Positions 8,486 to 18,030 of a stretch of 64,000 bases of DNA are shown in pieces (within the stretch, counting starts at the first letter, position 1; the number at the start of each line of letters is the position of its first letter). The translations under genes and the position numbers were made by a program. A model generated the notes under the pieces. The model was given only the letters and a program-made list of their open reading frames with translations. It was not told the DNA's origin and searched no databases. Origin of the DNA: JAICWP01 sp035278025 (lineage in GTDB: Bacteria; Acidobacteriota; Terriglobia; Terriglobales; Acidobacteriaceae); the NCBI GenBank assembly GCA_035278025.1, contig DATEJK010000100.1, positions 77,237 to 141,236 of the forward strand, given 5' to 3'.

Positions 8486-10252
8486 ATGATAAAGCTGCGC
8501 CTACGGACCAAGCTGCTGCTTTCTCTGGTGCTGGTGTCGGTGGGCTTAACCTCGGCGAGCCTGCTGGTAGCGCGGCGCATCATGGGCAGGCAGGTCCGAC
8601 GGCAAATCTCGGAAGATTTGCGCAACTCACTTTCCACATTTCAGAACCTGCAACATCAGAGAGAACTGGGCCTGGACCGCACCACTCGGCTTCTGGCTGA
8701 TATGCCGACTTTGCGCGCGCTGATGACCGCTCCCGATGCGATAACGATCCAGGATGCATCGCGGGACGTGTGGAAACTAGCGGGAACGGATCTTCTGGTT
8801 TTGAGCGATCCCGGCAACAGAATTATGGCCCTGCACGTCGCGGGCCCAGGATTGACGCGGGAGCAAGCGCAGCAGGCCCTGGGCCGGTCTCAAGGCGAAG
8901 AGCACTCCAACCACTGGTGGTATGGCGGCAACCACCTTTATGAGGTCTCAGTTCAACCGATTTATTTTGGAACAGCCGCCGATAACCGACTCCTCGGCTT
9001 TCTGGCGATCGGCTACGAAATTGACGACACGCTACTGCAGGAAATCAGCCATATCGCGGCCAGCCAAGTGGCTTTCCGCTACGGTAACGAGGTTGTCCGG
9101 AGCACGCTTTCCCCTCCTCATGAGGCGGATCTGCTGCGGCAACCGGCCCAGCCGGCAGACACGATGGGGTTAGATGAGGTGCAACTGGGGGAGGAGCGGT
9201 TTCTGGTTGCCTCGGTCGAGCTGGCGCGCGACTCCGGCCCCCCCGTGCGCTTGAGCGTGCTCAAATCTCTGGACCAGGCGACGGCCTTTCTCGGGAGGCT
9301 GGATTCCAGCCTTCTGGGGGTTGGTTTAGTGGCTGTTTTGGCGGGTGCAGGCCTGATCTATGTGCTTTCCTACACTTTCACGCGCCCCCTGGGCGATTTG
9401 GTGGCAGGTGTGCGGGCTCTCGCAAAAGGCGATTTCTCTTATCCCCTGGCCAGCGGGGGTAGCGATGAAGTTGCGGAAGTGAGGGCGGCATTTGGCCGAA
9501 TGCGCAGCAGCTTATATTCCATTCAGCAGCAGCTTCTGGAATCGGAGAGACTGGCCACAATCGGGCGCATGGCGAGCTCAATTTCCCACGACCTGCGGCA
9601 CTCCCTGGCGGCGATTATGGCCAACGCCGAGTTTCTCAGCGCCAGCGAACGCAGCAGCGCGGAGCGCGAGGAGCTTTACAGCGAGGTGCGTGCCGGAGTA
9701 GACCAGATGACCGATTTGCTCGATTCACTGCTGGAGTTTTCCCGCAGCCGCGAATCGCTTCGCCTGTCGCAAGCTTCGCTGGAAGAGATTGTGCACCGGG
9801 CAGTGCAGTCCGTGAAAGCGCATCCGCAGTTCCATGACGCCGACATTCGGGTCAAGTGCGAGGGCAACAGCGAGGGATTCTTTGAGCCTAAGAAGCTGGA
9901 ACGGGCATTCCAGAATCTGGTGCGGAATGCCTGCGAGGCTTTGCCGCGAGAAGCAGGCAAAGTTGAAATCCTGATCCACGAAGCCGCAGCTGGCCTGGAA
10001 ATTCGGGTTGCCGACAACGGGCACGGCATTCCGGAATCGAACCGGGAGCGTATCTTCGAGCCTTTCTTCAGCCAGGGAAAAGAGAATGGAACCGGGCTCG
10101 GACTTACAATCGTGCAAAAGATCGTGCAAGACCATGGCGGAGACGTGCAAGTGGAGCATACATCGCAGCAGGGGAGCACCTTTTTAGTTTTTCTTCCTCG
10201 AGCCAGGAGCTCCCAAGCGGCGACGGATCAGGTCAGGGTTGCGATTCAATAA
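8486..10252 (+). CDS. membrane sensor histidine kinase
   Basis: A 588-residue kinase from the ATG at 8486. TM1 (about 8-29), a periplasmic or extracytoplasmic sensor of about 245 residues resembling a double-Cache/CHASE-type domain, TM2 (about 276-297), then a HAMP segment (TRPLGDLVAGVRALAKGDF). The HisKA domain has His368 in SISHDLRHSLA. The HATPase_c domain has the N box (FQNLVRNACEAL), G1 (VADNGHGIP), F box (IFEPFFSQGK) and G2 (GTGLGLTIV). It phosphorylates the adjacent OmpR-type regulator by inference from operon position. The signal sensed is unknown. Confidence 0.92.
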   Translation: MIKLRLRTKLLLSLVLVSVGLTSASLLVARRIMGRQVRRQISEDLRNSLSTFQNLQHQRELGLDRTTRLLADMPTLRALMTAPDAITIQDASRDVWKLAGTDLLVLSDPGNRIMALHVAGPGLTREQAQQALGRSQGEEHSNHWWYGGNHLYEVSVQPIYFGTAADNRLLGFLAIGYEIDDTLLQEISHIAASQVAFRYGNEVVRSTLSPPHEADLLRQPAQPADTMGLDEVQLGEERFLVASVELARDSGPPVRLSVLKSLDQATAFLGRLDSSLLGVGLVAVLAGAGLIYVLSYTFTRPLGDLVAGVRALAKGDFSYPLASGGSDEVAEVRAAFGRMRSSLYSIQQQLLESERLATIGRMASSISHDLRHSLAAIMANAEFLSASERSSAEREELYSEVRAGVDQMTDLLDSLLEFSRSRESLRLSQASLEEIVHRAVQSVKAHPQFHDADIRVKCEGNSEGFFEPKKLERAFQNLVRNACEALPREAGKVEILIHEAAAGLEIRVADNGHGIPESNRERIFEPFFSQGKENGTGLGLTIVQKIVQDHGGDVQVEHTSQQGSTFLVFLPRARSSQAATDQVRVAIQ

Positions 10253-10352
10253 GGAAATGGTGGCGCTGTTGTCCGTGCGCAGGAATGCTCGAGGTCCGTT
10301 GCAGGCCACGGGTGATTCAGCATGAATTGATCTCCTTCCGGGAGCTATAAGC

Positions 10353-11978
10353 ATGCCGCTCAAAACAGGTGTGAAGTGGATGGCAGGCCTCATAATGGTT
10401 ATGACCTTCGCCGGATGGGGTTGGGCTCAGGCCGGCACTCCGCCGCAGCAGGCTGCTGATAGCGCCGGGTTGACCGAGGCAGTGAAAGAACTTCAGCAAC
10501 AGGTGGCTGAGTTACGCGCCGCGGTTGCTGAGGTGCACGAAGAGGCAGAACAGTACCGCCAGGAGACGCTCGCCCTCCGGCGGGAACTTGAGGCTCGCGC
10601 GGCGGAACATCGGGAACGGGAAGCAACCCAGAACTCAGCCCCTCTGCCTTATGGCAATGCTGCCACGCCGTCCCAGGAGACTGCGCCGGCTGCCGCGTCA
10701 TCTCAAAAGAATTCCACCGTTCAGAATCCTCAGCATGACAGAACCCAGAAGTTGGAAGAGGAATACCGGCTGCTAACAGGCGAACTGGCTGAGCAGTACC
10801 AGACTAAGGTGGAAAGCGCGTCCCGCTATCGGGTACGACTGTCCGGCGTTGCGGTATTTAACTTGTTTAGCAACTTCGGCACGGTAAACAGCGTGGACAT
10901 TCCCACCATCGCTGAAGAAACGCTGCCGGGCCAGACGCATGGAAGCTCGGGAGCAACCTTCCGTCAATCGCAGCTGGGATTGTCGGTGATGGGGCCAGAT
11001 TGGGCAGGAGCACATGCGCGAGGAGACATACAGTTCGATTTTGCCGGAGGATTCCCGAACACGCCCAGTGGGGATACGTTTGGCTTAGCGCGCGTCCGTA
11101 CGGGAACCGTGAGGCTCGATTGGGCAAATACATCACTGATAGGCGGACAGGATGCTCCCCTATTTTCTCCGCTTTCTCCCACGTCAATCGCGACCCTGGC
11201 AACTCCTTCGCTGGCGTACATGGGCAATCTGTGGACGTGGGTGCCACAATTGCGAGTCGAGCATCGGGTAGCGCTCTCGGAAACCTCGAATTTTTCATTT
11301 TCGGCGGGAGTTCTGGACTCGCTGACTGGCGAACCGCCCAGCGGGACCTTTTACCGCGGCCCCCAGGCGGGGGAGTCGTCGCGGCAACCGGGCTATAGCA
11401 CGCGCATGTCCTGGACGGCCAGAGTTTTCGGGCAGCCGATGATTTTGGGCACAGGCGGTTACTATGGCCGGCAAGACTGGGGTTTTGGACGCAACGTGGA
11501 TAGCTGGGCAGGAACAGCCGACTGGACCATTCCCCTAGGATCGCTGTTCAGCGTGCAAGGAGAATTTTATCGTGGACGCGGATTGGGAGGTTTCGGGGCA
11601 GCGGGCGACCGAAGCGTCGTGTTTAGCGGCCCGCCCAGCGTCAGCACAAGCCAGGTGCGAGGGTTGGACGTGATCGGCGGCTGGTCGCAACTCAAATTCA
11701 AGCCGGAGCCCAAACTTGAATTCAACGGCGGCTTTGGCCTGGACAACCCTTTTGCCTACGAACTGCGCGATTTTGCCTACGGGCAAAACTCGCCCTACGG
11801 GCAGTACTACCTGGACGCCGGTCTAGCCCGGAATTCGGGCTACATGTTCAACACCATTTATCGGCCACGTTCTGACCTGCTGTTCTCGTTGGAGTACCGC
11901 CAGATCCGCACGTTCGAAATAAATGCGAGAAAGCAGCATGCCGGACAAGTCAACCTTGTGATGGGAGTACTGTTCTGA
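10353..11978 (+). CDS. outer-membrane porin-like beta-barrel with N-terminal coiled coil
   Basis: A 541-residue exported protein. The signal peptide ends near Ala-Gln-Ala (about 25-27). A strongly heptad-like region rich in Glu, Ala and Gln (about 40-90) resembles the trimeric coiled-coil stalk of DcaP-type porins. The remainder has alternating hydrophobic and aromatic strands with many Gly turns (FDFAGGFPN, GGYYGRQDWGFG) and ends in the aromatic residue Phe (VMGVLF), typical of outer-membrane barrels. Transport substrate is unknown. One base separates it from the cupredoxin gene downstream, so the pair are co-transcribed. Confidence 0.7.
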   Translation: MPLKTGVKWMAGLIMVMTFAGWGWAQAGTPPQQAADSAGLTEAVKELQQQVAELRAAVAEVHEEAEQYRQETLALRRELEARAAEHREREATQNSAPLPYGNAATPSQETAPAAASSQKNSTVQNPQHDRTQKLEEEYRLLTGELAEQYQTKVESASRYRVRLSGVAVFNLFSNFGTVNSVDIPTIAEETLPGQTHGSSGATFRQSQLGLSVMGPDWAGAHARGDIQFDFAGGFPNTPSGDTFGLARVRTGTVRLDWANTSLIGGQDAPLFSPLSPTSIATLATPSLAYMGNLWTWVPQLRVEHRVALSETSNFSFSAGVLDSLTGEPPSGTFYRGPQAGESSRQPGYSTRMSWTARVFGQPMILGTGGYYGRQDWGFGRNVDSWAGTADWTIPLGSLFSVQGEFYRGRGLGGFGAAGDRSVVFSGPPSVSTSQVRGLDVIGGWSQLKFKPEPKLEFNGGFGLDNPFAYELRDFAYGQNSPYGQYYLDAGLARNSGYMFNTIYRPRSDLLFSLEYRQIRTFEINARKQHAGQVNLVMGVLF

Positions 11979-11979
11979 G

Positions 11980-12732
11980 ATGTTAACTCGAGTCATGCGG
12001 AGAATGGGCTGGTGGGCTCTGGCAGCGCTAACGCTTGGGCCGGGGTCGGCCTTGGGTCAGGGTACAGTCCGGGGCCAGGTGTTGCTCCTTGATCACGCCA
12101 GGAAACATTCTCGACACGACAACGGGAATGTAGTGCTGTGGCTGACCCCAAAGAACCAGCCGATTCCGCACTCGCAGCTGCTGCGAGATTTCAGAACTAC
12201 CGGGCCGCTACGACTGGTGCAGCGGGACAAGGCTTTCCATCCCCATATCCTGGTTGTGCCAGCAGGAGCAGTGGTCAATTTTCCCAATGGCGATCCGTTC
12301 TTTCACAATGTATTTTCTCTGTTTGAGGGAAAGCGGTTCGACCTGGGTCTGTATGAAGCGGGCACGAACCGCCGGGTTCATTTCGACAGGCCCGGCATCA
12401 GTTACATATTCTGCAACATTCACGCGCAAATGAGCGCCGTAGTGATTGCGCTTAACACTCCCTATTATGCCGTTTCACGAAAATCAGGGGACTACAACAT
12501 ACCCGACGTGCCGCCCGGGAGCTATGAACTGCAAGTGTGGTACGAGGGGTCCACTGCCGAAGTGTTGAAAGCTTTAACCCGCACCATCACCATTCCGGAG
12601 ACGGGCGCCTCGCTTTCCGCCATTCAGATTGTGGAAAACACTTCGCTTGTGCCCCACAAGAACAAGTACGGCGAGGACTACGATCCGGGCACCTACGATC
12701 CGCTTTACCAGCAGCAACAGAATGACAAATAA
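11980..12732 (+). CDS. periplasmic cupredoxin-like protein
   Basis: A 250-residue protein with a signal peptide (WWALAALTLGPGSALG) and a plastocyanin-like domain. Candidate type I copper ligands are His109 (FFHNVF), Cys145, His148 and Met151 (CNIHAQM). A carboxypeptidase-regulatory-like segment (DYNIPDVPPGSYELQVWYEG, about 172-191) follows, then a Lys/Asp/Tyr-rich tail. Proteins of this type are often annotated as methylamine utilisation-like. It is likely a periplasmic electron carrier or copper protein and is co-transcribed with the porin. A close structural relative is encoded at 48490-49086. Confidence 0.8.
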   Translation: MLTRVMRRMGWWALAALTLGPGSALGQGTVRGQVLLLDHARKHSRHDNGNVVLWLTPKNQPIPHSQLLRDFRTTGPLRLVQRDKAFHPHILVVPAGAVVNFPNGDPFFHNVFSLFEGKRFDLGLYEAGTNRRVHFDRPGISYIFCNIHAQMSAVVIALNTPYYAVSRKSGDYNIPDVPPGSYELQVWYEGSTAEVLKALTRTITIPETGASLSAIQIVENTSLVPHKNKYGEDYDPGTYDPLYQQQQNDK

Positions 12733-12784
12733 CGGCGGAAGGGCGATGGTAGAGTATCGCACCGAAAAATGAAGCCACTGTACG

Positions 12785-14575
12785 TTACAAGGGTAGCGCG
12801 CCGGCGTTGGCCGACCGGTTGGCGGAGAGAGAACCCGGGGCCGTTCCGTCCTGGTCCGCTCGTTGCATGATCTGGTAGTAACTGCCCTGTTTAGCCCAGA
12901 GCGCCGCGTGGCGGCCGCGCTCCACAATTCTTTTACCTTCTACAACCAGAATCTGGTCGGCGTGTTGCACCGAAGCTCGCCGGTGAGTTGCAATGAACGT
13001 GGTGCGCCCTGCCATCAGGCTGCGCAATGCCCTTTGCACCAAGAGCTCCGATTGCATATCGAGGCTGGACGTGGCCTCATCCAGAATAAGCACCCGAGGA
13101 TCGGCAACAATCGCACGGGCGATCGCGATGCGCTGCCTCTCGCCGCCAGAAAGCTTCACCCCGTTTTCCCCGATGGGTGTGTCGTAGCCGCGGGGGAGAT
13201 GAGACGCAAAAGCATCCACGTAGGCAGCACGGCACGCCGAGAGCACCATCTCTTGAGAAGCCTCCGGACAGCCAAACAGCACATTTTCGTAAATCGTGCC
13301 CTCAAACACCGTTCCTTCCTGCAGAACAATTCCCAGCAACCGGCGATAAGATTGCAAGGTGATGGTAGTCAGATCAATGCCATCCACCATGACACGACCG
13401 GAAGTAGGCTCGTAGAATCCGGCGAGCAAGTTGATGATCGTGGATTTCCCCGCTCCCGACAAGCCGACCAGGGCGGTTACTGTTCCTGGCGGTGCGACGA
13501 AACATACGTCCAGCAGAGCCGGCTCGGTCCCGCCATAGCTGAACGATACGTTTTCAAAGGCGATTTCACCCTCGCACCGGCTCAACACAAGAGAACGCCT
13601 GCTGGACTCCGGTTCCGCCGGCAATTCCATGACTTCCCGGGTGCGTTCCAGGATGGCAACGGCATCGGTGAACTGAGCTCCCGCACGGGTTAGCTGAACT
13701 ACGGGCGGGACAAGAAATCCGACGAAAACAAAATAGGCAACCACAGTTCCCACGCTCATACCCGATATCAGAACCGCGCTGCTTGCCAGGTAAGCCAGCA
13801 AAGCGATCACCAGTCCCGTCAGCAGGGTGGTAATGAAGGCGACCATGGCGTGAAGGTCGGCGGAGCGCAGCAGGTTTGAAGAGAGCCGGCGCACCCGTCG
13901 CTCGAACGCCGCCTGCATCCGTGACTCAGCACTGTATGCTTTGACTACCCGCATTCCGCGCAGCGATTCCGCCAGAAAGCTCCCTATTTCGCCCTGGATC
14001 TGCATGCGCTGCCTGAGCAGGGGGCGCATGATCCGCATCAATTGCGCAACAGCGATAGCAAACAAGCAGGCGCACGCCAGCACCACGGCGGTAAGCCGCG
14101 GGCTGATGTACACCAGGATTGCCAGCGTGACCAGCACCGTCAAAATGCTTCCTGCCGATTCCACTAAGCCTGGCCCCAGCAGGTTTCGAATTCCTTCGAG
14201 ATCGTTCATGATCCGGGAGTGCCACAGCCCGCTGGGGCTCTCTTCATAGTCACGCAAGCACAACTGGGTAATGTGGCGATGAAGCTGCAGCCTCATTTCC
14301 GCCACCAAGCTTTCATTAGCCCTGGCGCTCAGTCGGGTGCGAAAGTACTCGGCTGTGGCTTGCACCAGGGTTGCACCGGAAATAACGCCGACCAGCGGAA
14401 GCAACGCCCAACGCTGCCCGCCGCGCAGAACATTGTCCACCAGAAAACGCGAGGAAGCGGGTAACACCAAGCTGGCGAGGCGAGCCACACACATCAGAGC
14501 CAGGCTCAGCCAAAGCAACCGCCTTTGCGGAGCCGTCAACGCGGCGATCGTGTGCCATGTCCACGAACGTCTCAT
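12785..14575 (-). CDS. ABC exporter, fused membrane and ATPase domains
   Basis: A 596-residue half-transporter of the MsbA/lipid-peptide exporter type. Six membrane helices occupy residues 20-300. The ATPase follows: Walker A GLSGAGKST (371-379), Q-loop Q419, signature LSGGERQ (475-481), Walker B VLILDE and an H-loop histidine (IATHR). No C39 peptidase domain is present. The start overlaps the stop of the upstream NTP_transf_5 gene by 4 bases (ATGA), so the gene is the last of a coupled set with that protein and the HprK-like kinase. Exporter plus these two partners matches the tailoring and export part of some lasso-peptide loci, but lipid or glycan export is equally possible here. Confidence 0.9.
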   Translation of the reverse strand: MRRSWTWHTIAALTAPQRRLLWLSLALMCVARLASLVLPASSRFLVDNVLRGGQRWALLPLVGVISGATLVQATAEYFRTRLSARANESLVAEMRLQLHRHITQLCLRDYEESPSGLWHSRIMNDLEGIRNLLGPGLVESAGSILTVLVTLAILVYISPRLTAVVLACACLFAIAVAQLMRIMRPLLRQRMQIQGEIGSFLAESLRGMRVVKAYSAESRMQAAFERRVRRLSSNLLRSADLHAMVAFITTLLTGLVIALLAYLASSAVLISGMSVGTVVAYFVFVGFLVPPVVQLTRAGAQFTDAVAILERTREVMELPAEPESSRRSLVLSRCEGEIAFENVSFSYGGTEPALLDVCFVAPPGTVTALVGLSGAGKSTIINLLAGFYEPTSGRVMVDGIDLTTITLQSYRRLLGIVLQEGTVFEGTIYENVLFGCPEASQEMVLSACRAAYVDAFASHLPRGYDTPIGENGVKLSGGERQRIAIARAIVADPRVLILDEATSSLDMQSELLVQRALRSLMAGRTTFIATHRRASVQHADQILVVEGKRIVERGRHAALWAKQGSYYQIMQRADQDGTAPGSLSANRSANAGALPL

Positions 14576-15834
14576 TGCGTTACCGTTGCCAGCCCCTCAT
14601 ATCGAACGGCTTCTTTCGCTGCCGCTAAGCGGCGCTGCCAATTCGGCTTTTCCCTGAGGTAGCGCCACCCTTCACGGATGTGAAAAGCCAGTCGCTGAAC
14701 GGCATAGCGATATTCCGCCAACCGGGCGGCCCAACTGCGTCTGGGTTCAGCCGGGTTCAGTTGCGTTGCAGAGTGGGGCCAGTGTACGGGCAACAGGCGC
14801 TGCCGCTGCAGGCGCTGCCATCGATTTCTGCCCATGAAGTCAGGGAAAAGAAAGAGGCTCAACTTGCTGCCGGGAAGGTTGTGCATTGCCCATTGCTGTC
14901 CATAGCGGTTTACCCACAGTCTGAGAACTGGATAATCGCCATTTATTTGTGGAGCCTCCGCCCCGAAAATAGTTGCGGCCAGCAATGTGACCAGGTGGAC
15001 CGCCTTTCCTATGTATTCTCTCTCTCCGATCCTGTCTTGCACCGCGCGCCAGAAGACGAGTTCAGATCGCATACTGTGCAGAAAGCTGGCAATCTCGTAC
15101 AGCCACGCCAACCGAAGCCAGAATTGCAAAACATGAGAAAGCACGTGCGTGCATTGGTGGATAAACTGGTCCTCGGGGGAAAGAACTGGAAATACGAGGC
15201 CGGCGACCTGATGTGATTGGCATCTCGTCCAGATGTCCGGTAACTGTTCCAACTTCGCCACATCATTGTTGTCCCAAACCGAGGGGTGGAGTTCCACCGA
15301 AGAATTCAAGCCGGCTTTGTAGATATCCTTCCTTCGGGGCAGGTCGCCGGCGCGCCGGGTGAAGGTAAAACTGGCGGGAGCGCTGTGCGCCCGCGAATAC
15401 CCCAGGACACGCAGGACATCGCCGGCAAGATGGACGTCTTCTTCCGCGACCAGATAATCAAGATCGCATTGATGGCGGGATGCCGGGTCAGAACAGTATT
15501 CCGGTACGAGAGAGTAACCTTTCAGCACGGCAAAATCCACGCCGCTACTGTCAAACCGGTGGTGTATAAGACGCATCTCCTCCAAAAATCTGCTGGATCG
15601 TTCACGGTTGTCCTCGCGGTTCCGCTGCAGGCGGACGAGTATGGGCGGAGGCAGGACGCCGGTGCCGTCTAAGCCCTCGAGATGCTTGAGAAAGTAAAAT
15701 GCCAATCCGCTGGCATCGAGCCAGGGCAACAGCTGCTGCCAATCTCGAAGCCTGAAGCTATCCAGTAGCGCTACTGGGAAGGGTTTGTCGTACCGCAAGA
15801 ACTCGATTACTTTTTGTTTCAAGCGATCAGCCAT
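14572..15834 (-). CDS. nucleotidyltransferase-family protein (NTP_transf_5-like)
   Basis: A 420-residue protein with the core of uncharacterised nucleotidyltransferases: VDFAVLKGYSLVPEYC followed by HQCDLDYLVAEEDV, where the D-x-D pair is the expected metal site. The C-terminal half contains the helical region usual for the family (QFIHQCTHVLSHVLQFWLRLAWL segment). Family members are found in exopolysaccharide and lasso-peptide clusters; the product is not established. The ATG at 15834 is chosen because it lies 8 bases after the kinase stop; a longer frame to 15930 would read into that gene. Confidence 0.75.
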   Translation of the reverse strand: MADRLKQKVIEFLRYDKPFPVALLDSFRLRDWQQLLPWLDASGLAFYFLKHLEGLDGTGVLPPPILVRLQRNREDNRERSSRFLEEMRLIHHRFDSSGVDFAVLKGYSLVPEYCSDPASRHQCDLDYLVAEEDVHLAGDVLRVLGYSRAHSAPASFTFTRRAGDLPRRKDIYKAGLNSSVELHPSVWDNNDVAKLEQLPDIWTRCQSHQVAGLVFPVLSPEDQFIHQCTHVLSHVLQFWLRLAWLYEIASFLHSMRSELVFWRAVQDRIGEREYIGKAVHLVTLLAATIFGAEAPQINGDYPVLRLWVNRYGQQWAMHNLPGSKLSLFLFPDFMGRNRWQRLQRQRLLPVHWPHSATQLNPAEPRRSWAARLAEYRYAVQRLAFHIREGWRYLREKPNWQRRLAAAKEAVRYEGLATVTQ

Positions 15835-15842
15835 CGCATGCC

Positions 15843-17288
15843 TCAGGGGGTCGCATCGGCGCGATTCAAAGGCACACGCACGGGCGAGGATGCGGGCAGA
15901 ACTGCGGGCGGCTCCTCGCGCAACAGCCACGAGAGCACTTTGTGAAGAATTTGTCTCAGTTCCGTGTCTGTGTGCGAGGCAGCAACAAAGGTGACGGCCC
16001 GCTCAAGGTTACGGTCGCACGCTGTAAACGAGTGCCCACCCAAGTTCAGGAATGACAGAGCATGAATGTTTAAGCCGCTTGTCGGGCTTTCGAGTGCTGG
16101 CCAGTCGGGTTCTTCCTGGATAGTCCAGCAGATGCCCGACTGGCATGACACGCCGCGGAATTCTGCTATGGACCGCAATGCCCTTGTAACGCGCTCGGAG
16201 TTGGTTGCAACCTGAACCGCTCGTCCGCGGTAGGAGAGTTGTTGCTGCTCCGGCAGCGGGGCAAAACGGCGTAACATATCCGGCCACTCCCGCCGCGTCA
16301 TTTGCGGAGGCAAAGACGTCAATATCGGCGCAGACGGTCCCTGCTCGCAGAACCGGAGAATGCGGGTCGCGATTTCCTGCGGCGTGCCTCCGCAGCGCAC
16401 ATACCAGCTTTCCGCCTGGCAAAGCGCGCGAATAGTTGCGAGTTGCGTAGCGCGGTGCTCCGCCAGACATCCGGGCAGCCTCTCCAGGGTGCGCTCAAAA
16501 TATCCCGCGATTTCATTGCCGGCAAGACGCAGGACTTCAAAGCCGGCTCCGGGCTGCCTGTCGAGGAGAAATATTCTCCCTGGACGGCAATAGGGGGCAT
16601 ACCTGCTCCCGTATTCTTCGGGACCGATTTCGAAGGCGAGTTCGCCATTGAGATGCATCACCGGAATGTGGGTGCGGAACTCGGGAAAATGGGCTACAGA
16701 ATCGGGGAGCAGCTTTATTTTTGTCGGCAGTCCCCAGGCCAGAACTTCCGACCCCCGGCAGGAGAAGTAGGTCCAATCATCGGAGATGAAATCCAGTCCA
16801 CGACGGGCCAATTCCAACGACAGGGTTGATTTCCCCGCTCCTGATTCACCGGTGATCAGCAGGCCCTCGCCCTTATACTGCAGGCAAGCGCAGTGCAGGG
16901 CGGTAACTCCAATCGGGGCGGCGGTAATGCCCAGCAGAATGGGGAAAATCACCCGCTTCCAATAGCCGGCGTCCTGGGCGGTGGTAAAAGAGAACCGGCC
17001 GATTACCTGGCGAGCTTGCAGATTGGTGAGCATGGAATCACCGGGGCCGTAATCGGCAAAGACCAGGTGATCCCGGCCGCGAAACTGCGGGACCTCCCAT
17101 CGAGGGAGCGCGGCAGATTCTGAGTCAACGTAGATCTCTACATTCAGATCCACGAGGCCACAGTCGCTCCGCACCGGGAAGGTGTCCGCTGCCGCCTGAA
17201 GCACGGCGGCACAGTTGGAGCGGAGCCGCCATGCGGAACCAGCCGCGCTGAAATTCCTGTGCAAAGGCAATTCAGGATTTTGGACCAT
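15843..17288 (-). CDS. HPr kinase-like protein with duplicated flanking module
   Basis: A 481-residue kinase related to HprK. The P-loop ITGESGAGKST (about 145-155) and the downstream FISDDW (about 167-172) match the HprK catalytic fold. The core is flanked by two related modules. The N-terminal one is at about 18-121 (RSNCAAVLQAAADTF, then WKRVIFPILLGI). The C-terminal one is at about 351-458 (TNSERVTRALRSIAEF, then LRQILHKVLSWLL). Relatives without a sugar-PTS partner sit in polysaccharide and peptide clusters, and some phosphorylate a lasso peptide. The substrate here is unknown. The ATG at 17288 has GGAGACGAG upstream; an alternative GTG lies at 17360. Confidence 0.78.
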   Translation of the reverse strand: MVQNPELPLHRNFSAAGSAWRLRSNCAAVLQAAADTFPVRSDCGLVDLNVEIYVDSESAALPRWEVPQFRGRDHLVFADYGPGDSMLTNLQARQVIGRFSFTTAQDAGYWKRVIFPILLGITAAPIGVTALHCACLQYKGEGLLITGESGAGKSTLSLELARRGLDFISDDWTYFSCRGSEVLAWGLPTKIKLLPDSVAHFPEFRTHIPVMHLNGELAFEIGPEEYGSRYAPYCRPGRIFLLDRQPGAGFEVLRLAGNEIAGYFERTLERLPGCLAEHRATQLATIRALCQAESWYVRCGGTPQEIATRILRFCEQGPSAPILTSLPPQMTRREWPDMLRRFAPLPEQQQLSYRGRAVQVATNSERVTRALRSIAEFRGVSCQSGICWTIQEEPDWPALESPTSGLNIHALSFLNLGGHSFTACDRNLERAVTFVAASHTDTELRQILHKVLSWLLREEPPAVLPASSPVRVPLNRADATP

Positions 17289-17340
17289 GCCAGCTCGTCT
17301 CCAGCTCAGACGCCGCTGCGGATGGGAGGTTACGCGATTT

Positions 17341-18030
17341 TCAAAGGCGGGGTTCGGCACAAATCAGCAACTGGTACGCAAATAACCCGGGCCGCAGGTC
17401 CGCGAGCAGTTGCCACGCCGGCCGGAAGTGCCCGCTCAGTCTGCCCCCAATAACGGGATGAGACTTCAGTACGCGGTAGCCGGCCTCCTGAATCATGCAA
17501 CGCGCCGAATAAAAAGTGAAAAAGCGCAGGTGGGTGGCATCCAGGGTGCCCACCGGCTGGTAATTGAACTTTCCGAACGCAATTTGCAGGCGGGTCAGCC
17601 AGTGGACGACATTGGGCAGGCAGATCACCACGTAGCTTCCACTTCGCAGCAGAGGACGAACTTGGCGCAGCACTTCGCAGGGTTTGACCAGATGTTCCAG
17701 CACATCTCCCATCAGAGCAACGTCAAATTCCGGCTTGAGACCGGCGAACCAGTCAGCGGAATTCAAGTCTCTGTTCAGCACGGTCGCGCCGGTTGCCCTG
17801 GCCGCCGCAGCTGCTTCATCATCTTTTTCGATAGCAGTGACGGCACAGTTCTGCCGCAGCAGATGACGCGTGATGTATCCCGTTGAACAACCCAGTTCCA
17901 GGACTCTTTTCCCCGCTCCAACGTAGCTCAAGAGCAGGGAATTTCTGTGGAAACGGTCAGGATTATCCAGCTTTTCGTAGCGGGCGCTGCGAAGTTCCTC
18001 GGTCCATAGATTGGTTCGGCACTCAGGCAT
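17341..18030 (-). CDS. class I SAM-dependent methyltransferase
   Basis: A 229-residue methyltransferase of the Methyltransf_23 type. The AdoMet motif I is VLELGCSTGYITRHL, motif II is AIEKDD, the post-II acidic site is NRDLNSAD, and GDVLEHL plus the C-terminal PNVVHWLTRL and HLRFFT are typical of enzymes in O-antigen and lipid loci. Its start overlaps the end of the flippase gene by 8 bases, so the two are translationally linked. Acceptor unknown; a sugar or lipid-linked sugar is the reasonable guess from context. Confidence 0.88.
   Translation of the reverse strand: MPECRTNLWTEELRSARYEKLDNPDRFHRNSLLLSYVGAGKRVLELGCSTGYITRHLLRQNCAVTAIEKDDEAAAAARATGATVLNRDLNSADWFAGLKPEFDVALMGDVLEHLVKPCEVLRQVRPLLRSGSYVVICLPNVVHWLTRLQIAFGKFNYQPVGTLDATHLRFFTFYSARCMIQEAGYRVLKSHPVIGGRLSGHFRPAWQLLADLRPGLFAYQLLICAEPRL

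Noticed and set aside
12733..12784. Possible lasso-peptide precursor next to the kinase/exporter set
   Set aside because: The short gaps around the trio contain no small gene with a ribosome site and a leader-core pattern, so I do not claim a lasso-peptide locus.
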